From Erwinia typographi (GTDB taxonomy: Bacteria > Pseudomonadota > Gammaproteobacteria > Enterobacterales > Enterobacteriaceae), in contig NZ_JRUQ01000050.1 in assembly GCF_000773975.1 (NCBI RefSeq), positions 1 to 64,000 of the forward strand: DNA of 64,000 nt, read 5' to 3'. A program made the translations under genes and the position numbers. The notes beneath the pieces were generated by a model, which was not told the DNA's origin, made no database searches, and saw only the letters and a program-made list of their open reading frames with translations. Of this stretch, positions 25,984 through 33,635 are shown piece by piece (position 1 is the stretch's first letter; the number at the start of each line of letters is the position of its first letter).

Positions 25984-27165
25984 ATGATAAGACGAATTCC
26001 GGTACAGGAACTGCGCATCGGAATGTATGTGCACAAGCTTGAAGTGTTCTGGCTGAAGCACCCGCTGGTTCACAACCATATGCTGCTGACTGCCGACCGG
26101 CAGATCCAGGTGATTGCAGAAAACGGCATTAAAGAAGTCTGGATCGATTTGTCGAAAGGGCAAAGCCCGGATGAGTTCGGACAGCAAGCCGCAGAGGAGC
26201 ACGCTGCCGTCTCTCGTGGCTTCGTTAGTATGCATGAAGAAGTTGAGCAGGCGCAGGCCATCTGCCTGAATGCCAAAGGGCAGGTGATGGAGATGTTCAG
26301 CGATGTCCGGCTGGGACGCACTATCGATACGACCAGCACGCTGCCGCTGGTGGATGAAATCGGCGGGTCGATTAGCCGTCATCCTGCCGCGCTGCTGAGC
26401 GTGGTACGTCTGAAAACGCACGATGATTATACCTATCTTCACTCGGTGGCCGTCTGCGCGCTAATGGTGGCGCTTGCGCACCAGCTGGAGCTGGATGAAC
26501 AGCTGGCGCGGCGCGCAGGTACGGCCGGGTTGCTGCATGACGTAGGCAAAGCGAGGATCTCGCTGGCAATCCTTAACAAGCCTGGCAAATTGACCGATGC
26601 AGAGTTCGACATTATGAAACAGCACCCGGCTATTGGTGAAGCGCTGCTGCGTCAAAGCGGCGGCGATGGGGATCTGCTGGACGTGGCGCGGCACCACCAT
26701 GAGAAGGTGAACGGCAGCGGCTACCCGGACGGGCTAAAAGGCAAAGAGATCTCTTTACTCGCCCGCATGGCCTCGGTCTGCGATGTCTATGATGCCGTGA
26801 CCTCCAACCGGCCTTATAAGGCTGGCTGGAATCCGGCCAGTGCGATGCACCAGATGGCGAGTTGGGAAGGGCATTTTGACCGTAAGGTTCTCTTTGCCTT
26901 TGTGAAGGCGGTCGGCATCTATCCAGTCGGCTCAATTGTCCGCCTCGCCTCCGGACGGATTGCCGTGGTGGTCGAGCCGGGCCACGGCTCGCTGCTACAG
27001 CCAAAAGTCTGCGTGTTTTACTCCCTGACGATGAATCGATCCCTGCCGCCGGAGATGCTCGATTTAGCCGATCGCTTCTGCTGGGACAGTATCACCGGCC
27101 CGGAAGAGTCTTTAAGCTGGCCTGGCATCAATATTGATGCGCTGTGGATGAAGCCAGTAGCCTGA
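25984..27165 (+). CDS. HD-GYP domain cyclic-di-GMP phosphodiesterase
   Basis: This 393-aa cytoplasmic protein has an N-terminal DUF3391-type region (about 1-125; PVQELRIGMYVHKLE) and an HD-GYP domain (about 130-330). His185-Asp186 of the HD pair and the GYP motif (HHEKVNGSGYPDG, 246-248) are intact, with the LARMASVCDVYDAVTSNRPYK segment after it. It probably hydrolyses cyclic di-GMP and so favours motility. ATG 25984 follows GGAGGTGGAGG. A sigma-28-like promoter precedes it. Enterobacterial model organisms such as E. coli K-12 lack HD-GYP proteins, so this is a lineage-specific feature. Confidence 0.92.
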   Translation: MIRRIPVQELRIGMYVHKLEVFWLKHPLVHNHMLLTADRQIQVIAENGIKEVWIDLSKGQSPDEFGQQAAEEHAAVSRGFVSMHEEVEQAQAICLNAKGQVMEMFSDVRLGRTIDTTSTLPLVDEIGGSISRHPAALLSVVRLKTHDDYTYLHSVAVCALMVALAHQLELDEQLARRAGTAGLLHDVGKARISLAILNKPGKLTDAEFDIMKQHPAIGEALLRQSGGDGDLLDVARHHHEKVNGSGYPDGLKGKEISLLARMASVCDVYDAVTSNRPYKAGWNPASAMHQMASWEGHFDRKVLFAFVKAVGIYPVGSIVRLASGRIAVVVEPGHGSLLQPKVCVFYSLTMNRSLPPEMLDLADRFCWDSITGPEESLSWPGINIDALWMKPVA

Positions 27166-27491
27166 TGGTGTCAGCCGCATTGGCAGCATGATGTTGCGGA
27201 ATCTTTGCCGCTTCACCAACAGTTTTTCCGAGTTATTCCTGCCGACATTTCACCTTTCTCCTATGTCTATTTCCCCAGTGATTTACCATTCTTAGCGCGT
27301 AGCTGCGGGCTAAAAGCCCCGGATTATCTGGCGCAATCACGATCGCTGACTATACTTAACACAGATATGCCGCGTTTTCCTCGTGCGTTGTGGATGATTC
27401 AGATACGCCATCTGACCCCGCCAGCGTTAGTTGGGCCGAACATGAGCCTGATGAACGTATCGACGTAACACACTCAATCAGGAGGAATACT
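27166..27491 (+). promoter_or_regulatory. otsBA upstream region with sigma-S promoter
   Basis: The 326-bp gap has one clear signal: ACTATACTTAA at 27349-27359, matching the extended sigma-38 -10 consensus (KCTAYACTTAA) at 10 of 11 positions. E. coli otsBA is known to depend on RpoS under osmotic stress and in stationary phase. An in-frame extension of otsB reaches ATG 27390 but has no ribosome site. I see no other gene here. Confidence 0.7.
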
Positions 27492-28301
27492 TTGAAGAAT
27501 CAGAACGAGTCCGTACCCCCACTATCCGCCAGTAAAAAGTACGCATTTTTCTTTGATGTGGATGGCACGCTGGCCGCTATTCAGTCCCGTCCGGACCAGG
27601 TTTTTATCCCGCAGCAGGTTATCGCTAACCTGAAGCGACTCGCTCAGCTGTCAGAAGGAGCGCTTGCGCTGGTGTCCGGTCGCCCGATGAGTGAACTGGA
27701 CGCGCTGGTATCCCCTTTGCATCTTCCACTGGCTGGCGTACATGGCGCTGAGCGGCGCGACGGCGAGGGCAATATTGAACGCCTCTCTTTACCGGATGAG
27801 GTTGCTGCCTCGCTCTCTGCCCTGCTGAGCGAAGCGATGGCAAAGCTCCCGGATACCCAGTTGGAACCCAAAGGAATGGCCTTCGCACTGCACTATCGCC
27901 GTGCGGAACATCATCAGCAGGCGGTGCTGGCGCTGGCTGAAGAGACCATAGCTCGTTTCCCGATGCTGGTCCTACAGCCGGGAAAATGCGTGGTGGAACT
28001 GAAGCCGAAAGGGGTAAGTAAAGGAGCGGCGATTGAGGCATTTATGCAGCAGGCGCCGTTTGTCGACAGAACGCCCGTCTTTATTGGCGATGACTTAACG
28101 GATGAAGCGGGCTTCAGGGTTATCAATACCAGGGAGGGAGTGGCCATTAAAGTGGGAGAGGGCGAGACGCAAGCCCCCTGGCGGCTGGCGGATGTGCCTG
28201 CCGTTCATCACTGGCTGGAACAGACACTATTACAATTAGATCAAGACGAAACAACGTCGGTAAGGAGTAAAGGTTATGAGTCGCTTAGTAGTCGTATCTA
28301 A
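27492..28301 (+). CDS. otsB: Trehalose-6-phosphate phosphatase
   Basis: The 269-aa enzyme removes phosphate from trehalose-6-phosphate, the last step of trehalose synthesis. HAD motif I FFFDVDGTLA (about 20-29), motif II LVSGRPMSEL and motif III GDDLTDEAGF are all present. The start is TTG 27492, 6 nt behind a perfect AGGAGG; the length then agrees with E. coli OtsB (266 aa). The 3' end overlaps otsA by 26 bp, as in E. coli, which implies coupled translation. An RpoS-type promoter lies upstream. Confidence 0.95.
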   Translation: MKNQNESVPPLSASKKYAFFFDVDGTLAAIQSRPDQVFIPQQVIANLKRLAQLSEGALALVSGRPMSELDALVSPLHLPLAGVHGAERRDGEGNIERLSLPDEVAASLSALLSEAMAKLPDTQLEPKGMAFALHYRRAEHHQQAVLALAEETIARFPMLVLQPGKCVVELKPKGVSKGAAIEAFMQQAPFVDRTPVFIGDDLTDEAGFRVINTREGVAIKVGEGETQAPWRLADVPAVHHWLEQTLLQLDQDETTSVRSKGYESLSSRI

Positions 28302-29706
28302 CCGCATCGCTGTACCTGATGGGTCGAAAGCCAGCGCTGGCGGTCTGACCGTTGGGATTATGGATGCCCTGAAAACCACCGGTGGACTGTGGTTTGGCTG
28401 GAACGGCGAAATCAATGAAATCGGTGAAGATGACGAGGAGATGAACCTCTTTGAACAGGATAGCGTCACCTACGCTTCCTTCGGACTGAACCAGAACGAT
28501 TATGACCTGTATTATCTGCAATTTTCCAATGCGGTAATCTGGCCCGCTTTCCACTACCGGCTTGACCTGGTGAACTTCCAGCGTGAAGCCTGGGACGGTT
28601 ACTGCAGCGTGAATACCCTGCTGGCTAAACGCCTGCTGCCGCTGCTGAAGCCTGATGACGTGCTGTGGATCCATGATTACCATCTGCTGCCTTTTGCCGC
28701 CGCGCTGCGTAAGCTGGGCGTTAACAATCGCATCGGGTTCTTCCTGCATATTCCGTTCCCCACGCCGGAAATCTTCAATGCGCTGCCGCCTCATAGCGAG
28801 CTGCTGGAGATGATGTGCGATTACGACCTGCTGGGATTCCAGACGGAGAGTGACCGCACCGCATTCCTGGAGTGCCTGTCGCTGATGACCCAGCTACAAA
28901 CTAAGGGTAAGCAGCATCGTGCCTTTGGCAACAGCTTTGTCACCGAGGTTTATCCGATTGGTATCGAGCCGGACAGCATCAAAGAGATGGCTGAAGGCCC
29001 GCTGCCGCCAAAAATGGCGGCAATGAAGAAAGACCTCGGCGATGCGAAAAATATTATCGCCTGCGAGCGTCTGGATTACTCCAAAGGGTTGCCGGAGCGT
29101 TTTCTGGCTTATGAAGCGCTGTTGGAAAACTACCCTGAACACCACGGAAAAATACGCTATTCACAGATTGCCCCCACCTCGCGGGGCGATGTGCAGGCCT
29201 ATCAGGACATCCGCCATCAGTTGGAAACCGAAGCCGGGCGCATCAATGGCAAATACGGCACGCTGGGATGGACGCCGCTGTACTACCTCAATCAGCATTT
29301 CGATCGCCGCCTGCTGATGAAGATTTTCCGCCTGACCGACATTGGTCTGGTGACGCCGCTGCGTGACGGGATGAACCTGGTCGCCAAAGAGTATGTTGCG
29401 GCCCAGGACCCGGCCGATCCCGGCGTACTGGTGCTGTCGCGCTTTGCCGGAGCGGCAAACGAGCTGACTTCCGCGCTGATAGTGAACCCGTACGATCGTG
29501 ATGAGGTGGCCGCTGCGCTGAATCAGGCGGCGACCATGCCCCTGAATGAGCGTATTTCTCGCTACAACGACATGATGGCCGTGCTGCGCAGGAACGATAT
29601 TACCCACTGGCGCAAATCATATCTTAAGGATTTGCAGGCGGTGGCGCTGCGCTCCCCGGAGCAGGGAGAGGCCAATAAGGTCGCGACCTTTCCACGCTTA
29701 GCATAA
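28276..29706 (+). CDS. otsA: Alpha,alpha-trehalose-phosphate synthase (UDP-forming)
   Basis: This 476-aa GT20 glycosyltransferase joins UDP-glucose and glucose-6-phosphate into trehalose-6-phosphate for OtsB. Visible are the N-terminal SRLVVVSNRIAVP, the glucose-6-phosphate loop SAGGLTVGI, and WIHDYHLLPFA. The UDP-glucose site is ERLDYSKGLPERFLA (about 263-277) and the C-terminal LRDGMNLVAKEYVA. It is the distal gene of the stress-induced osmoprotectant operon and ends at a strong terminator. Confidence 0.97.
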   Translation: MSRLVVVSNRIAVPDGSKASAGGLTVGIMDALKTTGGLWFGWNGEINEIGEDDEEMNLFEQDSVTYASFGLNQNDYDLYYLQFSNAVIWPAFHYRLDLVNFQREAWDGYCSVNTLLAKRLLPLLKPDDVLWIHDYHLLPFAAALRKLGVNNRIGFFLHIPFPTPEIFNALPPHSELLEMMCDYDLLGFQTESDRTAFLECLSLMTQLQTKGKQHRAFGNSFVTEVYPIGIEPDSIKEMAEGPLPPKMAAMKKDLGDAKNIIACERLDYSKGLPERFLAYEALLENYPEHHGKIRYSQIAPTSRGDVQAYQDIRHQLETEAGRINGKYGTLGWTPLYYLNQHFDRRLLMKIFRLTDIGLVTPLRDGMNLVAKEYVAAQDPADPGVLVLSRFAGAANELTSALIVNPYDRDEVAAALNQAATMPLNERISRYNDMMAVLRRNDITHWRKSYLKDLQAVALRSPEQGEANKVATFPRLA

Positions 29707-29725
29707 GTTGTGCCAGGCACATATC

Positions 29726-29754
29726 AAGGGGCGGTCGCAGACCGCCCCTTTTAT
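29726..29754 (+). terminator. Intrinsic terminator of otsBA
   Basis: An 11-bp perfect stem AAGGGGCGGTC/GACCGCCCCTT with a 3-nt loop is followed by TTATT, 20 nt past the otsA stop. Confidence 0.9.
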
Positions 29755-29848
29755 TGCCAACATGCTGGCAGCCAGAAAGGCTGGCGCTATTTTTACTACC
29801 AAAAAATAGCCAGTTATAAAAAAATCGTCAAAAAAAGTGATTTTTTTC

Positions 29849-29875
29849 TAAAGGTTATTCCCCTGCTGCCGATAC
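29849..29875 (+). promoter_or_regulatory. Orphan FliA (sigma-28) promoter match
   Basis: TAAAGGTT-N11-GCCGATAC matches the consensus at 7 of 8 positions in each box with exact 11-bp spacing. It points toward flhD about 770 bp away, with no open reading frame directly downstream. It may drive a small RNA, a very long flhD leader, or be a relic. Confidence 0.6.
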
Positions 29876-30309
29876 CAACCCTGTAAGGTCAAATTTCCGC
29901 AAAAACATTCATATCACTAATGTAACCGTCCGTTACATCCCTTGACGTACCCTAAACACAGTCGGAATAAGGCTTACGTAACGTTATCGCTTCCTGATGA
30001 AATCATGCGTTATGTCACATTTCTGTCATCCCTGATCCGGTCGACAGCCATCAGCGGTGACGATTTCCTCCACAGGTCTTAGCGCATAAAAGTAGTTTTT
30101 AATTCTGTTTATTTTTGTCAATACAGGTATTTGATCTGAGTTTGATCTGAATCAAGCTGCCGCTCCGCTTAATGCTCGTAAACGGAATCATTTTCATCTG
30201 CAGCGGATCGTTTTTTGTTAAAAATTAACAAAAAGTGGGCAAACTGGTTAGTTAGTGAACTAATCAACAGTAAAGCTGAAGAGTTTTTTTAGTTAAAATA
30301 AGGGAAAAG

Positions 30310-30325
30310 TGTGACACAGGTCACA
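30310..30325. promoter_or_regulatory. CRP-cAMP site of flhDC
   Basis: TGTGA-N6-TCACA is a full consensus match, and the symmetry extends to AAAGTGTGAC/GTCACACTTT (30306-30329). E. coli flhDC is activated by CRP from a similar upstream site. It lies about 320 bp before the flhD start codon, implying a leader of 200 nt or more. Confidence 0.85.
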
Positions 30326-30413
30326 CTTTATCTAAAATTTAGCCTGGCTCTCGTTGTATGTCTAAATCAGAGGCGATAGAGTTGCCTTGTTTTCGGAATA
30401 GTCCTAAACGCAC

Positions 30414-30427
30414 TAAGAAAAATCTGA
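30414..30427. promoter_or_regulatory. RcsAB-like box of flhDC
   Basis: TAAGAAAAATCTGA matches the RcsAB consensus (TAAGRATATTCCTA) at 10 of 14 positions. Rcs repression of flhDC through such a box just inside the transcript is established in enterobacteria. It lies between the two arms of an inverted repeat (30401-30409 and 30442-30450). Confidence 0.5.
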
Positions 30428-30646
30428 CGAATCAGGTAGAGGTTTAGGACGAAAACAGGGGAGCAGTAACTGGCAAAATGAGTTAATGACTACTTTCTGG
30501 ACAGCCGCCGTGATGGCAGCTGACAGCTTCGCGAACGTTTGGCTTCTGCCACTAAATTATTTGCCAATTTTAAGATTACCAATCAGCAACCAAGGTAGCG
30601 GCGCAATCCGCAAACGTTTAAGTAGTGTCAGTCAGGATGGAAAAAA

Positions 30647-31000
30647 ATGGGTACATCAGAATTACTCAAACATATTTACGACATCAACTTGTCATATTTA
30701 TTGCTTGCGCAACGCCTCATTAACCAGGAAAAAGCGTCCGCCATGTTTCGTCTGGGCATCGATGAACAGATGGCTGATGCCCTGTCTCAGTTAACGCTGC
30801 CAGAAATGGTTAAGCTGGCCGAAACTAACCAGTTAGTTTGCCAATTCCGCTTTAATGATCACGCGACAATTGCTCGCTTAACGCAGGAGTCCCGGGTGGA
30901 TGATTTACAGCAAATCCATACCGGCATCCTGTTGTCCAGCCGTTTATTGCGCAACGTTTCGGGTAAAAGCGATGAGTTGCCGAAAAAGAGGGCGAGCTAA
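30647..31000 (+). CDS. flhD: Flagellar master regulator subunit FlhD
   Basis: The 117-aa protein is nearly identical in its first half to E. coli FlhD (116 aa): [20 protein letters not shown], then the helical dimer interface and [16 protein letters not shown]. With FlhC it forms the FlhD4C2 activator of class II flagellar genes. The ribosome site (AGGA) lies 9-10 nt before ATG 30647. The stop codon overlaps the flhC start by one base. A 102-codon alternative frame at 30486-30794 overlaps it and is not credible. Confidence 0.97.
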   Translation: MGTSELLKHIYDINLSYLLLAQRLINQEKASAMFRLGIDEQMADALSQLTLPEMVKLAETNQLVCQFRFNDHATIARLTQESRVDDLQQIHTGILLSSRLLRNVSGKSDELPKKRAS

Positions 31001-31578
31001 TGGGCGAAAAAAGTATTGTGCAGGAAGCGCGCGATATTCAACTGGCGATGGAATTAATCTCGCTGGGCGCTCGCCTGCAAATGTTAGAAAGCGAAACGCA
31101 GCTGAGCCGCGGACGCTTAATTAAATTATATAAAGAACTGCGCGGCAGTCCGCCGCCAAAAGGCATGTTGCCTTTCTCAACCGACTGGTTTATGACCTGG
31201 GAACAGAATATCCACTCTTCAATGTTCTGTAATGCCTGGCAGTTCTTACTCAAAAGCGGGTTGAGCCACGGGGTGGATGCGGTGATCAAGGCATACCGAC
31301 TCTATCTTGAGCAGTGCCCGCAACAGGACGAAGGCCCGCTGCTGGCGCTGACGCGCGCCTGGACCCTGGTCCGGTTTGTTGAGAGCGGAATGCTGGAGCT
31401 GTCGGACTGCAAATGCTGCGGCGGCAGCTTTATTAACCACGCTCACCAGCCGATCGGCAGCTTTGTTTGCAGCCTGTGCCAGCCGCCATCGCGCGCGGTA
31501 AAAAGACGTAAACTTTCAGCAGAGCCTGCCGATAACATTTCACAACTGCTGGATGAAGAGATTAAACAGGCCGTTTAA
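31000..31578 (+). CDS. flhC: Flagellar master regulator subunit FlhC
   Basis: The 192-aa protein is the DNA-contacting partner of FlhD. The zinc site is intact: CKCCGG with SLCQ further on (Cys residues near 137, 139/140, 157 and 160). TAATG overlap with flhD indicates coupled translation. Its last 70 bp also contain a perfect sigma-28 promoter that reads toward motA, so the coding sequence is under double constraint. Confidence 0.97.
   Translation: MGEKSIVQEARDIQLAMELISLGARLQMLESETQLSRGRLIKLYKELRGSPPPKGMLPFSTDWFMTWEQNIHSSMFCNAWQFLLKSGLSHGVDAVIKAYRLYLEQCPQQDEGPLLALTRAWTLVRFVESGMLELSDCKCCGGSFINHAHQPIGSFVCSLCQPPSRAVKRRKLSAEPADNISQLLDEEIKQAV
31509..31535 (+). promoter_or_regulatory. FliA (sigma-28) promoter for motAB-cheAW inside flhC
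   Basis: TAAA-N15-GCCGATAA is a perfect match to the core late-flagellar consensus, located in the flhC 3' coding end. The expected start point is near 31543, about 165 nt before motA. The intrinsic terminator at 31605-31636 lies inside this leader. Confidence 0.85.
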
Positions 31579-31604
31579 TTCTCTTTACCACGAGGAATGA
31601 ATCC

Positions 31605-31636
31605 AGCAGCGGTTATTTAACCGCTGCTTTTTTTTT
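31605..31636 (+). terminator. Intrinsic terminator between flhC and motA
   Basis: An 11-bp stem AGCAGCGGTTA/TAACCGCTGCT is followed by about nine T. It would end the flhDC transcript, but also stands between the sigma-28 promoter in flhC and motA. Confidence 0.85.
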
Positions 31637-31706
31637 GCCCGCGGCGGCCAGGACAAGCTGAAGTACTGATCTTCAACCCACGCGTCAGCAGACGTAAGGA
31701 TTTAGC

Positions 31707-32594
31707 GTGTTAATTATTTTGGGGTATATCCTGGTACTGGGGTCGGTGTTGGGTGGCTACGTGATGGTAGGCGGCCACCTTGGCGCACTCTATCAGCCTT
31801 CTGAGCTGTTAATCATCGGCGGTGCCGGCATCGGCGCGTTTATCGTGGGCAATAATGGCAAGGCGATCAAGGCCACCATGAAAGCGTTGCCATTATTAAT
31901 GCGCGGCTCCAAATATAATAAAGCCCTGTATATGGATTTAATGGCCTTACTGTATCGCCTGATGGCTAAATCCCGCCAGCAGGGGATGCTTTCGCTGGAA
32001 GGCGATATTGAAAACCCGCTGGAAAGTGAAATTTTCGCTAATTACCCGCGCATCATTGCCGATAAAAGATTGGTGGACTTCATTACTGATTATTTACGCC
32101 TGATGGTGAGCGGCAATATGAACGCCTTTGAAATTGAAGCGCTGATGGATGAAGAGATCGAAACCTACGAACACGAATGCGAAGTCCCGGCAACGGCGCT
32201 GCAAACGGTGGGCGATTCTCTTCCCGCGTTCGGCATCGTGGCGGCGGTAATGGGGGTCGTGCATACGCTGGCTTCCGCCGATCGCCCGGCGGCGGAGCTG
32301 GGGGCTTCGGTGGCCCACGCGATGGTAGGAACCTTCCTCGGCATCCTGTTGGCCTACGGATTTGTTTCTCCGCTTTCAGGGGTGCTGCGCCAGAAATGTG
32401 CCGAAACGACCAAGATGATGCAATGCATTAAAGTCACATTGCTCTCCAGCCTCAATGGCTATGCGCCGCAGATCGCCGTCGAGTTCGGCCGTAAAACGCT
32501 GTACTCAACCGAAAGGCCGTCGTTTACCGAGCTGGAGGAGCATGTTCGTAACGCGAAATCACCAGCGAAACAGACTTCGGATCAAGACGCATGA
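31707..32594 (+). CDS. motA: Flagellar stator protein MotA
   Basis: The 295-aa protein equals E. coli MotA in length and has four membrane helices. The cytoplasmic loop carries the charged residues that touch FliG ([20 protein letters not shown] around 90-115), and the later [19 protein letters not shown] contains the conserved prolines of the proton path. MotA5-MotB2 units form the proton-driven stator. The start is GTG 31707 behind AAGGA. It overlaps motB by 4 bp. First gene of motAB-cheAW. Confidence 0.97.
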   Translation: MLIILGYILVLGSVLGGYVMVGGHLGALYQPSELLIIGGAGIGAFIVGNNGKAIKATMKALPLLMRGSKYNKALYMDLMALLYRLMAKSRQQGMLSLEGDIENPLESEIFANYPRIIADKRLVDFITDYLRLMVSGNMNAFEIEALMDEEIETYEHECEVPATALQTVGDSLPAFGIVAAVMGVVHTLASADRPAAELGASVAHAMVGTFLGILLAYGFVSPLSGVLRQKCAETTKMMQCIKVTLLSSLNGYAPQIAVEFGRKTLYSTERPSFTELEEHVRNAKSPAKQTSDQDA

Positions 32595-33631
32595 AGCATA
32601 ACAATCACCCCATTATTCTGGTTAAAAGAAAGAAGCATAAAAGGCATGAGGGCGGCCACGGCTCATGGAAGATTGCTTATGCCGACTTTATGACCGCGAT
32701 GATGGCTTTTTTCATGGTGATGTGGCTGCTTTCGATCTCAAACCCTCAGGAACTGGTGCAGATTGCCGATTACTTTAAAACGCCGCTGAAGGTGGCGCTG
32801 ACCGGCGGCAGTAAAAGTAGCGAAAGCATCAGCGTTATCCCCGGCGGCGGCGAAGACCCAACTCAGAAGTCGGGTGAGGTGCGCAAAGTGGTGGATATGG
32901 ACGCGCAGAAACGCAAGCTGGATGAAATTCGACTGAACCGCCTGCGTGAAAGGCTCGACCAGCTGATAGAGGCGGACCCGCGGCTCAGGGTTCTGCGTCC
33001 TCATCTGATTATCAATATGGTGGAAGAGGGGCTGCGCATCCAGATTATTGACAGTGAAAACCGGCCGATGTTTAAAACCGGCAGTGCGGAGGTGGAGCCG
33101 TATATGCGCGATATCTTACGTGCGATTGCGCCGATCCTGAACGATATTCCGAACAAAATCAGTCTTGCCGGCCATACCGATGATTTTCAGTATGCCAACG
33201 GTGACCGCGGATACAGTAACTGGGAGCTGTCGGCCGATCGGGCGAATGCCTCCAGACGTGAGCTGGTGATCGGCGGGCTGGACAGCGGCAAGATGCTGCG
33301 CGTGGTCGGGATGGCAGACACCATGCGATTAAAAAATCGCGGCGCGGATGATGCGGTTAATCGCCGAATCAGTCTGCTGGTGCTGAATCATGACACGGAA
33401 ATGCAGATTGAAAAAGAGAACTCGGAAAGCGATGCGATGCAGATCGATGACAGCGCGGCGAGCAACCTCAAAGAAATAGTCGCACCGGCGATACCGTCCG
33501 GTGCCACCCATAAACCAGACCCTCAACCGCCAGCGGCTGAGCCAGCGGGTGATAAGGACCAGCCGGGAGCGTTTGCTCCGGCGAACCCTACACCGACGGC
33601 CCAGACCGGGCGCGACTCACAGCAGAGGTGA
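32591..33631 (+). CDS. motB: Flagellar stator protein MotB
   Basis: This 346-aa protein has a single N-terminal membrane helix with the proton-carrying Asp32 ([15 protein letters not shown]). A plug and linker follow, then a C-terminal OmpA-like peptidoglycan-binding domain (about 150-275; [16 protein letters not shown] and [16 protein letters not shown]). It anchors the stator to the cell wall. The Pro/Ala-rich tail (about 285-346) is longer than in E. coli MotB (308 aa). ATG overlaps the motA stop. Confidence 0.97.
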   Translation: MKHNNHPIILVKRKKHKRHEGGHGSWKIAYADFMTAMMAFFMVMWLLSISNPQELVQIADYFKTPLKVALTGGSKSSESISVIPGGGEDPTQKSGEVRKVVDMDAQKRKLDEIRLNRLRERLDQLIEADPRLRVLRPHLIINMVEEGLRIQIIDSENRPMFKTGSAEVEPYMRDILRAIAPILNDIPNKISLAGHTDDFQYANGDRGYSNWELSADRANASRRELVIGGLDSGKMLRVVGMADTMRLKNRGADDAVNRRISLLVLNHDTEMQIEKENSESDAMQIDDSAASNLKEIVAPAIPSGATHKPDPQPPAAEPAGDKDQPGAFAPANPTPTAQTGRDSQQR

Positions 33632-33635
33632 TACC

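Larger units (their letters stand above)
29755..30646 (+). promoter_or_regulatory. Long regulatory region upstream of flhDC
   Basis: About 890 bp without a supportable gene. It is AT-rich and contains, in order: an orphan sigma-28 promoter match (29849-29875), a small ATGTAAC/GTTACAT hairpin (29920-29938), an AT-rich palindrome around 30211-30236, a LysR-like palindrome TTAGTT-N4-AACTAA (30248-30263), a CRP palindrome (30310-30325), an RcsAB-like box (30414-30427) and an inverted repeat spanning 30401-30450. E. coli carries uspC in this interval; it is absent here. The region probably integrates carbon, envelope-stress and motility signals. Confidence 0.7.

Noticed and set aside
30486-30794. 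102-codon plus-strand frame overlapping the flhD start
   Set aside because: It runs out of frame through flhD, has no ribosome site and begins within the flhD leader.
32060-32079. GCCGATAA inside motA as another sigma-28 promoter
   Set aside because: The -35 position (TAATTACC) matches poorly, so it is most likely coding coincidence.
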